64,000 bases of DNA from Paenibacillus daejeonensis DSM 15491 (GTDB lineage Bacteria; Bacillota; Bacilli; Paenibacillales; Paenibacillaceae), in contig NZ_KB899666.1 in the NCBI RefSeq assembly GCF_000378385.1, forward strand, positions 1-64,000, written 5' to 3'. The position numbers and the translations under genes are program-made. Of this stretch, positions 15,201-22,575 are shown piece by piece. Below the pieces are notes generated by a model. The model did not search any database and was not told where the DNA came from. It worked only from the letters and a program-made list of their open reading frames with translations. Each line of letters begins with the position of its first letter. Position 1 is the first letter of the stretch.

Positions 15201-16527
15201 TATCCTCCGGTACCGGCGGTCCTTGCAGATCGAAGTACCAGAGGTGCATCGTGTCCGGCAGCTGCTCTGGATCGAACAATCGCGGATAGCTCTCCTGCGG
15301 CTCCTCCCAGTCCAGTACCCAATCCTTGACCTTATCGAGCGCCAGAAAACAGTGCCACAACGCCAGCTCGTCGATTAACGGCAGCTCGCTGCCCACCGCT
15401 GGCTGCTTGATTGCGGCTGTTGCCTCCGCCGCTTGCTGCCGATCCGCAGGGTAGAGCGCAAGCTTGGTGGAGCGGATACCTGAGGCCAGCGGATAATGCC
15501 AACTCAGCAGCTCGGACTGGCCTGCCTGCTCTGCTGCGTTCACACGCTCCGCTCCCCCCGATTCACTGACTCTCCGCCCATACTTGAAGCTGATCGCCAA
15601 CGTATCCGACGAGCGCCACAGCGCATACTCCCCGTCGTTCCACCGTAGCGGATCGCCATGGAATAGTCCTGCAGCTAGACCCTTTGCTTCGTCGACAAAG
15701 GCCATGGAGCGGCCCCGGCGCCATGAATGAGAGTTGTCGTAGGGGATGATCCGCAAAGGGAGCTCTCCCTGCTCTTCCAGATAGGCATCGATAGCCTCTT
15801 CGCCCCGGCTGCGGGTATAGCGCCAGGTAGGTGCGAAGCCATGCCACACGATATCCAGCCTGGCACCTGCCGCATCCTGCATCTCCTCCTCGAGCTCCAG
15901 ATAGGGCATCGAGGCGAAAAGCCGGAGCTGCAGGACATACTGACCGCCATCCTCCCAGATCACCGTAATCCGCTGTTCATGCAGGACGGGACCGGCAGCC
16001 AGACATTTGCTCCGGATCTCGCATATTTGCCCCGGACCGACCAGCCTGGCGACTGCCAGTTCACCGCCATCAGGGCTGCCGATACGGAATAGCTCCATTT
16101 CATTTGGAAGTTTTTCTTCCTTGCCCGAGGTCAGGGTGAAGCCGCCATCCGGAAGTTTCACTTGGATGAGATGGTTACCGAATTGGAAGCCTCCCTCATT
16201 TTTATAATAGGTTCTGCCTTGATTCACGCAGCCTTCCTCTACCCCCCGCTCACCAGCTTGCGGTCCGTAATGCAGCTCATACCGGTGCTTGCCCCCTTGC
16301 GGCAGGTCTGTCAAGAAGCATACCTCACCCTGAATCACGAAGCCGTCCTGCAGCTCACTCTCCACCACCTGCACCGGTAGCGGCTGTCCGGTACTATTCA
16401 ATAGCCGGAAGCTCTCCGGGTGTGCTTCGCGAGGTGCGAACGTGACCGGATAACGGACGGGAGATAGCGGCCATGCATACTTGTGATGATGCAGGTGATC
16501 TTGCAGTTCAATGACATATATACCCAT
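12298..16527 (-). CDS. Large heparinase II/III-like protein with FN3 domains
   Basis: About 1409 residues, last gene of carbohydrate cluster 1. The start at 16525-16527 (MGIYVIELQDH) is chosen because AGGAGGT lies 6 bases before it; the longer reading adds 14 residues with no such site. An N-terminal beta region (about 1-380) leads to an all-helical toroid (about 400-720) and then a beta-sandwich with GGNGIIYYYADGKRYSYNRAED and FSWFTHRDDPAP typical of the C-terminal heparinase II/III region. Two fibronectin type III domains end the protein (from about 1195, e.g. RYEIAVSRDG, YRLEGLVPGTKLHVRL). There is no signal peptide, so it acts on imported fragments. A polysaccharide lyase on uronic-acid oligomers is the best guess; substrate unknown. 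Confidence 0.7.
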   Translation of the reverse strand: MGIYVIELQDHLHHHKYAWPLSPVRYPVTFAPREAHPESFRLLNSTGQPLPVQVVESELQDGFVIQGEVCFLTDLPQGGKHRYELHYGPQAGERGVEEGCVNQGRTYYKNEGGFQFGNHLIQVKLPDGGFTLTSGKEEKLPNEMELFRIGSPDGGELAVARLVGPGQICEIRSKCLAAGPVLHEQRITVIWEDGGQYVLQLRLFASMPYLELEEEMQDAAGARLDIVWHGFAPTWRYTRSRGEEAIDAYLEEQGELPLRIIPYDNSHSWRRGRSMAFVDEAKGLAAGLFHGDPLRWNDGEYALWRSSDTLAISFKYGRRVSESGGAERVNAAEQAGQSELLSWHYPLASGIRSTKLALYPADRQQAAEATAAIKQPAVGSELPLIDELALWHCFLALDKVKDWVLDWEEPQESYPRLFDPEQLPDTMHLWYFDLQGPPVPEDMEEIVGKLSFQFNQVEGTAPVASREFAYWTPVFDLSARAMTPEQFRRLKAASVFMAYVREDEYVAPIETMLAGHPNFLADYKMVPAYMSALFPNHPHAGRWRAHVEKAMALNLKYHTRPDVPAWDAKGGRWTENLGCYVWAMLVPTVRAAWCLYKTYGDHTLLYPNLAKLADWLLNSLSAPLPQGRSYPQQGAHSGVHEDPQLPPYALRLVGEMLLRYEPLLAERLLAVCPVDSAGFESRKPGDIWRLMLAGETAANTGTPPQLQSAKYTGYGFVLRSGVGTGGEMSVHLQQIDEGPNYRWGRSGDGGNGIIYYYADGKRYSYNRAEDVGDDNMGTGEGSSTFAVLDGHEYKSIGRHELTAPLHDFGFAQFALLEAGPSARPHYRSRSVLMSGNDYIVIYDEVADMRVRGRFSWFTHRDDPAPAIYQLKPGVAASPVQLAGPVDGPQLPPGTYKLNRPAKGYPDGSIGRYYDGFGDFLTVVTHRGSWQPQILNVKATSYGARVTLAGRVDEVFRSATRIRHNDGELVFDGYAGIVRRYDGQQVEAALFRGRSLAVAGIRVVIEPDSGAGKANDRAGQVDAMNWATAGRAAEAGASGSDEVGVGAGVTVTPGFKPTVDRAAEVGGFAFTTTGGKLSGQAAAAESMSVRLELPASWGSEAHHLYIGGEVSETAVWRSSPNGQAVLTFTLPAGSSEWQWTAGDAAPGEAGPLHLWLVGPGAAELAWDAAAGADRYEIAVSRDGCRSWRTAHDSIGEARYRLEGLVPGTKLHVRLRPWRGQAAGRWSEPYPIYPSAEAPSAPDGLRLRRQDGAVEVSWGMVLGAKCYRLYRQIVGGGVRAERELVYEGEARSYRDETIGVDPKAGKVRHALNVEETRQAVDARDTVDTDGAPSEDGVYAVYSVAAVNGNGEGSPSIERDTAPGGLIDWDPKPGEHFRRYIRSHEYGHNGFPFWSNERLGSLPEYPTNNRLE

Positions 16528-16554
16528 CGTAGTACCTCCTGTGCCCATGGGTAA

Positions 16555-16580
16555 AACGTGCTGTGCACGCACAGCACGTT
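16555..16580 (-). promoter_or_regulatory. Strong hairpin between binding protein and lyase genes
   Basis: AACGTGCTGTGC (16555-16566) and GCACAGCACGTT (16569-16580) are exact inverted repeats separated by 2 bases. With no T-run it is more likely an mRNA-stabilising or attenuating structure behind the binding-protein gene than a full terminator. Confidence 0.7.
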
Positions 16581-16608
16581 GATCCCTAGAAGCATTTAAT
16601 CAAGTAGA

Positions 16609-18207
16609 CTATTGCAACGAGTCGTACAGCTCCTGAGCCTCTGTCCGCAGCTGTTCGCCACCCATACTGTTCCACTGCTCTACGAAGCTGTCAAAGTAGT
16701 CGATCGGCTGATCGCCCCGGATGATGGCGGCGTAGGCTTCGATCTTCAGCTTTTTCAGATCGCCCCAGTATTGACCTGCCGACGGCAGAATGTCTGGCTT
16801 ACCGAATAGATCCGCGACCGGATTGCCCGCGTATGTTTCATTAATTTCTTTTAACCGCTCACCATAATACTTGTAGAAAAGATCGAAGTTCGGACGGCCG
16901 CCAAAGAACGTCTCGCCGCCTTTGATTCCCTCTTCTCTCAGCTTGACGGTATCGTCATACGGCGGCAGCTGCTTCACGCCCATTGTCAGGTCGGTGCCAT
17001 TGCGATATTCCCAATGGGTGCCTTGTTGGCCGTACGCTAACTCGACGAATACCTCTTCATCGTTGATGACGCTATCAATGATCTCGAGCGCTCGCTGGAT
17101 CTTCTCTGGCTCATTCTCCATATGGGCACCGAAGTGGATGCCGTTGGCCGCCGTTCCCCATGACCAGCCGCCACTCTCCCCGCGAGGTCCGGTTGGCAGC
17201 GGACCGAATTTAATGTCTCCCTCCGGATTGATATTTTTCAGCGCTGAGAGTGCCGAATTTGGATCAGTTTCATCAATAGAGAAGATTGAGGAATTGTCAT
17301 TGTAAGCAAAAATTCCGTCAAGGAACTTCGGCCCCAGGTCCTGCCCAGTGACAAACTCTGGATCAATGTAGCCTTTTTGATACCAGTCGGCCAGCAGGGT
17401 CAGCGCTTCTTTGGCTTCTGGCATTACCGCACCGTTCATCATCTGGCCGTCACGCTCGGTCCATTGAATCGGCATAACCCCGAAGGCGCCGAAGATCTTC
17501 TGGAACGTCAGGTAATCCGAATTGCCGTTAGAGCTCATGCCGTATACCCCGATGCCCTTGAGGGCTTCGAATGCGGCTTCCATCTCTTCAATCGTACCTG
17601 GAATCTCGGTCACACCAGCTTTCTCCAGCAGGTCGACGCGCCAAGATCCGGGTGTCGTTGTTTTGCCGCCGAAGAGCGTCGGGATGCCGTAATTCTTGCC
17701 ACGATGCTCGGTGTAGTACCAGCCCTGCGGGGCATTGGCATCCAGCTCTGCCTTTGTCCGAGGCGCGTATTGCTCGATCATCTCCATCGGCACCTCGGCA
17801 AGGAGTCCCTGATCGGCATATTTTTTCATCTCATTGGGATCCATGACGATCATGACATCCGGCACATCGCCTGTCGTCATCATGATCTGCTGGCGCTGGG
17901 CATAATCCGCACGAGGAATGGAGACAATGTTCAGCTTCACATTGAACTTCTCTTCCACGTACGTCTCGCCAAAGGAATCCGGCAGCATCACATCATTGAC
18001 CATCCAGGTCAGCTCAATCGTCTCCGGCTGATCGTCACCCGGCTGGTTCTCCCCCGCTTGCCCCGCATTTCCGCCAGGCTGCTCTGTCTGGGCCGGCCCG
18101 TTATTCGGCGTATTATTGCCAGAACACCCCGCCACCACCAGCATGATGGCCATTAGCAGCAAAGCAGCTTGCAGTCCCCAGGTTTTCTTACCTTTTCGTT
18201 GACCCAT
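16609..18207 (-). CDS. ABC transporter substrate-binding lipoprotein, cluster 1
   Basis: 532 residues of the extracellular solute-binding family 1 / LplA type. Lipobox VVAGC gives lipidated Cys28, followed by an N/G/P/Q-rich linker to about residue 62. The first lobe begins ELTWMVNDVMLPDSFGETYVEEKF, and IMMTTGDVPDVMIVMDPNEMKKYADQGLLAEV is the usual hinge segment of this family. It captures an oligosaccharide outside the cell for the two permeases encoded upstream (18272-20077). The ATPase is not in this cluster; MsmX-type shared ATPases usually serve these systems. Strong expression is suggested by the hairpin directly behind the gene. Confidence 0.92.
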   Translation of the reverse strand: MGQRKGKKTWGLQAALLLMAIMLVVAGCSGNNTPNNGPAQTEQPGGNAGQAGENQPGDDQPETIELTWMVNDVMLPDSFGETYVEEKFNVKLNIVSIPRADYAQRQQIMMTTGDVPDVMIVMDPNEMKKYADQGLLAEVPMEMIEQYAPRTKAELDANAPQGWYYTEHRGKNYGIPTLFGGKTTTPGSWRVDLLEKAGVTEIPGTIEEMEAAFEALKGIGVYGMSSNGNSDYLTFQKIFGAFGVMPIQWTERDGQMMNGAVMPEAKEALTLLADWYQKGYIDPEFVTGQDLGPKFLDGIFAYNDNSSIFSIDETDPNSALSALKNINPEGDIKFGPLPTGPRGESGGWSWGTAANGIHFGAHMENEPEKIQRALEIIDSVINDEEVFVELAYGQQGTHWEYRNGTDLTMGVKQLPPYDDTVKLREEGIKGGETFFGGRPNFDLFYKYYGERLKEINETYAGNPVADLFGKPDILPSAGQYWGDLKKLKIEAYAAIIRGDQPIDYFDSFVEQWNSMGGEQLRTEAQELYDSLQ

Positions 18208-18271
18208 CGTATGTCCCCCATTCGCATTGTCAATTCATCTATTGTATAAAGTCTTTCGACCCGATACCGCA

Positions 18272-19147
18272 TTACCCTTTTACGGAGCCCAGCATAATTC
18301 CCTTCACGAAGAAGCGCTGGATGAACGGATACACACACAGGATAGGCAGCGTCGCGATCATGACGGTTGCCGCCTTCAGCGTTTCTTTGGAATAGGAGGT
18401 GGCGTGCATGAGCTCGGTTTGGGAAGCGAGCGCGTCGCTCTCCTCGATAACCGTGCGGCGGACGAACAGTTGTAGCACCTGCTTGTCGAGATCCTGAATG
18501 TAGATCATCGCGTCGAACCAGGCGTTCCAGTGACTGACCCCCGACCAGAGGGCGATCACGGCAAGCACTGGCATCGACAACGGCAGCACGACCGAGGTGA
18601 AGGTTCGCAGCTCGCCGGCACCGTCGATTTTGGCCGAATCAATGATTTCCTCCGGGATCGACTGGAAGAAGTTCCGCATGATGATCAGATTGAACGCCGT
18701 TACCACACCTGGCAGCAGCAGCGCCCACATGGTGTTGAGTAGACCCAGATTCCGAATGAGCAGATACATCGGGATCAGGCCGCCATTGAACAACATGCTG
18801 AACACGAACAATTTCATAAACAGGCCACGATGCGGAAACGATTTCCGCGATAGCGGATAAGCCGTGAGCGAAGTGAACACCAGTACCAGCGTAATGCCGC
18901 CCACCGTCCGGATCGTTGTATTGACAAAAGCCTGCAGGATGCCGCTCTGCGTCAGTACCTTGTTGTACGCCTCCAGCGTCGGGTTCATCGGCAGCAGATG
19001 GAGACCCGGCATCTTGGCATCCACCGGCGTACTGAGCGACATCGTCAGCGTATACATAAATGGATACAGCGTAAGAAAGGCGAGCGCCAGCAAAAGCACC
19101 ATATTCACGCCGTCAAAAACCTTCTCACCCCATGTGCGATGATGCAT
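18272..19147 (-). CDS. ABC sugar permease, YtcP type, cluster 1
   Basis: 291 residues, six membrane helices, carbohydrate uptake (CUT1) inner-membrane protein. The EAA loop reads EEIIDSAKIDGAGELRTFTSVVLPLSMP (about 185-212), which docks the ATPase, and the end KGIMLGSVKG is the signature C-terminus of the YtcP group. It follows the LplB-type gene by 12 bp and forms a heterodimer with it. Confidence 0.95.
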   Translation of the reverse strand: MHHRTWGEKVFDGVNMVLLLALAFLTLYPFMYTLTMSLSTPVDAKMPGLHLLPMNPTLEAYNKVLTQSGILQAFVNTTIRTVGGITLVLVFTSLTAYPLSRKSFPHRGLFMKLFVFSMLFNGGLIPMYLLIRNLGLLNTMWALLLPGVVTAFNLIIMRNFFQSIPEEIIDSAKIDGAGELRTFTSVVLPLSMPVLAVIALWSGVSHWNAWFDAMIYIQDLDKQVLQLFVRRTVIEESDALASQTELMHATSYSKETLKAATVMIATLPILCVYPFIQRFFVKGIMLGSVKG

Positions 19148-19159
19148 AACCTTTCCCTC

Positions 19160-20077
19160 CTACCAGATCCCCTGATCTTTGTCGTAGAGCTTGACTAGCC
19201 GGTTCGCGACGACGACCAGGAGCAAACCAAATGTGGAGCTGAACAATCCTGCCGCAGCACCCAGCTCGTAGTTCATCGTCAGCAAGCGGCGCAGCACATA
19301 CGTATCCAGAATGTCGCCGACCTCGGAGGTCGTGGCTGTCATCAGATTGTAGATCTGATCGAAACCAACGGACAGGAAATTGCCGATCGACAGCAGCAGC
19401 ATAATGGTAATCGTCGGTGCCAGCGCGGGTAGCGTAATGTGCCAGATTCTGCGCCAGCGGCTAGCGCCGTCTGCAACGGCCGCTTCGTACAAGGTCGGAT
19501 CAATGCCGGCCAGCGCAGCAAAATAGATGATGGAGCCCCAGCCTACGCTCTGCCACACGTCTGTTGCCACGATAATGCCATAGAAGTAAGACGGCTCAAT
19601 CAGCCAGCTGACTGGCTGGACCCCGAAGTAGCTAAGGATGCGATTGAACCCGCCGTCCCGGCCAAGGAACGTGAACAGAATACCGCCCAGGATGACCCAC
19701 GAGAAAAAATGCGGCAAATACGTCACCGTCTGTATGGTACGCCGGAACCAGTTGAGCCGAATTTCATTCAGCAGAATCGCCAGGATGATTGGCGCCGGGA
19801 AGACAAAAGCGTATTTGAGCAGCGCGATGATGAGCGTATTGCGCAGCGCATTGGTGAAGCCCGCCCCTGCAAACAAGTACTCAAAATGCTTTAGCCCCGC
19901 CCACGGGCTGCCCAGGATCCCGTCGATGATCCGAAAATCCTTGAAGGCGATGAGGATGCCGTACATGGGCACATATTGAAATAACAGAAACAATAGAAAA
20001 CCAGGTAAAAACATAAGCAGCAAATATTTATTCGACGCATAGGAACGAATCGCTGCGCGGAACCGATTATGCTTCAC
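19160..20077 (-). CDS. ABC sugar permease, LplB type, cluster 1
   Basis: 305 residues, six membrane helices. Typical LplB marks are YVPMYGILIAFKDFRI near residue 40, the EAA loop YEAAVADGASRWRRIWHITLPALAP (about 218-242) and the end RLVKLYDKDQGIW. First gene of the operon, so the promoter of cluster 1 must lie between here and about 20.2 kb, where GTGTGAA direct repeats occur. TAGGAGGGATAG precedes the start. Confidence 0.95.
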   Translation of the reverse strand: MKHNRFRAAIRSYASNKYLLLMFLPGFLLFLLFQYVPMYGILIAFKDFRIIDGILGSPWAGLKHFEYLFAGAGFTNALRNTLIIALLKYAFVFPAPIILAILLNEIRLNWFRRTIQTVTYLPHFFSWVILGGILFTFLGRDGGFNRILSYFGVQPVSWLIEPSYFYGIIVATDVWQSVGWGSIIYFAALAGIDPTLYEAAVADGASRWRRIWHITLPALAPTITIMLLLSIGNFLSVGFDQIYNLMTATTSEVGDILDTYVLRRLLTMNYELGAAAGLFSSTFGLLLVVVANRLVKLYDKDQGIW

Positions 20078-20157
20078 CCTATCCCTCCTAACGCAGTTGG
20101 TATCGGCTCAGGTGTATGTGGCCTGCTCTTACTGTAGAGGGGAAGGGCGTTTCACTT

Positions 20158-20186
20158 CCATTCACACTTTTTGAAACCGTTCACAC
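20158..20186 (-). promoter_or_regulatory. Direct repeats upstream of cluster 1, candidate AraC site
   Basis: On the minus strand GTGTGAACGG (20177-20186) and GTGTGAATGG (20158-20167) repeat with a 19-bp period, about two helical turns. AraC-type activators bind such direct repeats. They lie 80-110 bp upstream of the first permease gene. Assignment to the regulator at 24.5 kb is inference. Confidence 0.45.
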
Positions 20187-20340
20187 CAGTGGTGACAAGG
20201 GTTTGGAGGCTCGGCAAAAGGGGGGATTTCATTCGGAATGCTTGAGAGGCAGGCTACTTTTGAGGGGGATGAAGAGGATGAGCTGTTTTTGGCAGGTGGT
20301 TGGGGGGGTGGTGGATGGATTGCGCTGAACTTAGTGAGAT

Positions 20341-20592
20341 ATGGCGGACGGATGGCAAGTGGATCATAAACTGCATCCACATCATGGGCAAGAATACGGT
20401 GATATCAGCTTTACCATCCAGATGCTCGGTATGGACGATGCGGTTTTTGTTGGAATCGCTAAAAGTTACGAGAAGAAACCAATCAAACCAACTGACAAGA
20501 AGGCATATGAGATGCTTCAACAGTTTGTATATAAATGCAAGGACAATACGGTTAATGTCTTAGGCATCGTTGTAGTTGGTTACCTTGAATAG
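20341..20592 (+). CDS. Hypothetical protein, 83 residues
   Basis: An open frame with sensible composition (GDISFTIQMLGMDDAVFVGIAKSY, then KKAYEMLQQFVYKCKDNT), preceded by an in-frame stop and without a clear ribosome binding site. It lies at the edge of the AT-rich accessory patch. I do not recognise it; it may be a fragment of an older gene. Confidence 0.35.
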   Translation: MADGWQVDHKLHPHHGQEYGDISFTIQMLGMDDAVFVGIAKSYEKKPIKPTDKKAYEMLQQFVYKCKDNTVNVLGIVVVGYLE

Positions 20593-20655
20593 GGTTTTGT
20601 AGCGATTCTTCAAGACTTGGCAGGTAAATATCGAAAGAAGGTAGTGATGTGGACT

Positions 20656-20847
20656 CACGAGGAACTTATGTTAGTAACTGACTTCGCCATTAGGAGTTAT
20701 GGTTTAACAACTGCAGAGAACATAAAGGAATTAAAGGCTGATGTCATACGAAGAAAAAAAATCCAGCAAGTTAACTCGCCACAGAGTTCACTCCATAAGG
20801 CAAGGATGGTTTTAAGAAACACCATCCTTGTCCACTTCATTTACTGA
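20656..20847 (+). pseudogene. Fragment resembling the N-terminus of an HNH/restriction-type protein
   Basis: The frame gives VMWTHEELMLVTDFAIRSYG and then LTTAENIKELKADVIRRKK. MWTxEELxLxxDF starts are frequent in short leader regions of HNH endonuclease and restriction-like genes, but the match is weak. A strong hairpin (20801-20830) with terminator shape falls inside the reading frame, which argues that the gene ended or was truncated before there. Confidence 0.3.
20801..20830 (+). terminator. Perfect hairpin inside a decayed frame
   Basis: CAAGGATGGT (20801-20810) and ACCATCCTTG (20821-20830) form a 10-bp perfect stem with a 10-base loop. No long T-run follows. Confidence 0.55.
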
Positions 20848-20863
20848 CCCTTCTAGAGGCCAC

Positions 20864-21256
20864 TTACTTGATAAATCGGTACATAGATAGGTCATATTGC
20901 GATCTTGTTAAGGATGAAACCAATCTTGTAGCATTGTTACTAAAGGAAATGTCATCCAAATTATTGTTCGAGAGAAACGCCCCTTCAATATCGAGTATTT
21001 TCCCTGACTTAATGTATCGGGACAACTGCAATGCAAGATACTGTGCCAGTGAGTTTTTTTCGTTCGTCCCTTGACCTCCCACCTGGTATCTAAGTTCTGA
21101 AGCTATCTCTGGGAATCGATCATTGAGTTCAATAGCTATTTGATAAGCAGTAAGAAAAGGAGTACCAAAATGATGGTCAGACTTACTAAGGTATTCCACA
21201 TTGGAAAGAATGTCCCTGATTTTCGACTCAATACCATGAACTTCCCATACACTCAC
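20864..21256 (-). CDS. Hypothetical protein, 130 residues
   Basis: A GTG start with GGAGG 9 bases before it and a coherent sequence argue for a real gene. It begins MSVWEVHGIESKIRDILSNV and contains HHFGTPFLTAYQIAIELNDR and LAQYLALQLSRYIKSG. It is predicted soluble and mostly helical. No motif I can name. It stands in the AT-rich accessory patch without an operon partner. Confidence 0.6.
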   Translation of the reverse strand: MSVWEVHGIESKIRDILSNVEYLSKSDHHFGTPFLTAYQIAIELNDRFPEIASELRYQVGGQGTNEKNSLAQYLALQLSRYIKSGKILDIEGAFLSNNNLDDISFSNNATRLVSSLTRSQYDLSMYRFIK

Positions 21257-21359
21257 ACAGATCGCCCTCCGTTTAAAATTTGTTGTCTTCCACTGTAAAA
21301 TTAGTCCAAAAGATTACTTGTTTATCTCATATCACCCGCCGCGGCTAAACGTAGCTGAA

Positions 21360-21554
21360 TTACTTATTTTTGTCCCCTGGGATAAAATCATTTCGACACC
21401 ACCTAACAAAATTGTAAGAATGGGTAAGGTAGGTTTTGGCAGTATTATTTTTAAGTGTTCCAATTTTCAAGTTCCCTGTTACCTCTTTCTCATACGCTTC
21501 ATACAGAAGATCTAACTGCTTAATGAAATCTTGTGGCGCTCTCATTGGAAACAA
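21360..21554 (-). CDS. Small hypothetical protein, 64 residues
   Basis: Sequence begins MFPMRAPQDFIKQLDLLYEA and ends with TAKTYLTHSYNFVRWCRNDF-IPGDKNK. The pattern NTxKTYLxHxxNFVRWC looks like a SAM-like core-binding segment of tyrosine recombinases, and stand-alone proteins of this kind are common in Paenibacillus genomes. Without catalytic residues it cannot be a recombinase. GGAGTTG lies before the start. Confidence 0.55.
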   Translation of the reverse strand: MFPMRAPQDFIKQLDLLYEAYEKEVTGNLKIGTLKNNTAKTYLTHSYNFVRWCRNDFIPGDKNK

Positions 21555-21905
21555 CTCCTCTACTTATATATTAATTCCAATATATCTGATTATTCGCATA
21601 AGTAATCAGAGCAATGTGATTAGACTGATGTGAGCGAAGACTGTGACTATAATAGTGAATATACAAAAAGCAGGTAGTTAGATACCCATATGAAAATAAG
21701 CTGCCTTTAATCACGACAGCTGTAGAACCCCTTAGGAGAGATTAAATTCACCCTCTAATGGGAAGGAGCCTCTTTGAATTAGTTCTTTTTATATGAAGGA
21801 TAGATTTAAGCACCTCCAATTTATATGTAAGTGTAGTTGACTTTTCTTTATATAGTTCTATAACAGCAGTAAGTCCTCCGATCAGCTTTACCGAACTCAG
21901 CATCG
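21555..21905. other. AT-rich gap without recognisable gene
   Basis: No frame with coding character. A TATAAT on the plus strand near 21650 has no gene behind it. This is where the DNA polymerase gene of a YolD-type SOS operon would be expected, and nothing of it is seen. Confidence 0.5.
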
Positions 21906-22209
21906 TTACACAGACTCAATGTCCCGCATGTCGATCCAGTAGCCATCAATGAGTATACGCTGCCGCTGCACGTGGACGCGGTCGACACAGCCTGTCACTA
22001 TCTGCTTCTCGTACGGATGGTATACGCGCAGTCCTGTGCTCCAGCGACTCTGCCAGGCACTCCTGCATTTGCTCAAGTTCTTGCTCATCCAGATTAATGC
22101 GATCCCGGCGCTGGAGCAGCCGCCGCTGTTCCTTGTGCCTTGTACGATGCTCCGGCAGTATCATGCGGCTCGATTCCCACAGGCCATTACCTTCTAGTTT
22201 CTCTACCAT
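21906..22209 (-). pseudogene. YolD-like protein gene, frameshifted
   Basis: Two overlapping frames add up to one YolD-like protein. The first (from 22209) gives KLEGNGLWESSRMILPEH and LDEQELEQMQECLAESLEH, the family's hallmark N-terminus. The second (to 21906) gives RVYHPYEKQIVTGCVDRVH and IDGYWIDMRDIESV, the family's usual end. The switch falls near 22025-22050, so a single-base indel has broken the gene. YolD proteins are normally encoded beside a Y-family polymerase (UvrX/YqjW type) under LexA control. Start codon overlaps the stop of the gene before it (TAATG). Confidence 0.75.
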
Positions 22210-22403
22210 TAAGCTCCCTCCTTGATTTGTCCGACAGCAATGATATTGACCAGATTGAGGAAACGCGGCGCCTGCGCCTTATGGCAATAGACATGAGCCC
22301 GGCCATTCTTGCCGTTGCGGACATCGACGACCCTCTCGCTAAAGTTACCGCTCTGGTCCATATAGATGATTTCGCCGGTTCTGCCAACGTATTTTCTAAA
22401 CAT
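22209..22403 (-). CDS. Small protein of the SOS-controlled YolD operon
   Basis: 64 residues from MFRKYVGRTGEIIYMDQSGN to NIIAVGQIKEGA. The start at 22401-22403 is chosen because GGGGGAG lies 4-5 bases before it; the longer reading overlaps a LexA box. It looks like a small beta-barrel (SH3-like) protein; I do not know its function, though similar small genes precede yolD in related genomes. Two SOS boxes lie directly upstream, and its stop codon overlaps the YolD start. Confidence 0.6.
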   Translation of the reverse strand: MFRKYVGRTGEIIYMDQSGNFSERVVDVRNGKNGRAHVYCHKAQAPRFLNLVNIIAVGQIKEGA

Positions 22404-22417
22404 GATGCTCCCCCATT

Positions 22418-22431
22418 CGAACATTTGTTCT
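22418..22431. promoter_or_regulatory. LexA (SOS) box 1
   Basis: CGAACATTTGTTCT fits the Bacillus LexA/DinR consensus CGAACRNRYGTTYC in both conserved half-sites, with an N4 centre of ATTT. It lies 15 bases before the operon's first start codon. Confidence 0.75.
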
Positions 22432-22442
22432 TACATATAAAA

Positions 22443-22456
22443 CGAACAAACGTTCT
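22443..22456. promoter_or_regulatory. LexA (SOS) box 2
   Basis: CGAACAAACGTTCT is an almost perfect Bacillus LexA box, 25 bp upstream of box 1. Tandem boxes at this spacing imply cooperative repression of the YolD operon. Confidence 0.82.
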
Positions 22457-22472
22457 TAAATCAAGAAGAAAA

Positions 22473-22502
22473 AGAGCCATGCCGGATTACTCCGCTGGCT
22501 CT
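22473..22502 (-). terminator. Terminator of the secreted-protein gene
   Basis: On the minus strand AGAGCCA...TGGCTCT with an inner CGG/CCG stem is followed by TTTTT. It ends the 232-residue gene just before the SOS operon promoter. Confidence 0.75.
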
Positions 22503-22575
22503 ACCTTTAATCGTGCTTAGAGACACTTCAAAGTTGATACTAACTTTTCGTCTATTAGTTATTTATGTTTCGATG

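Noticed and set aside
14608-15378. 256-codon plus-strand frame
   Set aside because: Antisense to the heparinase-like gene, no ribosome binding site, shadow composition.
17377-18156. 259-codon plus-strand frame
   Set aside because: Antisense to the cluster 1 binding-protein gene, whose lipobox and hinge motif are clear.
21906-22088. Separate 60-residue gene
   Set aside because: It is the C-terminal half of the frameshifted YolD-like gene.
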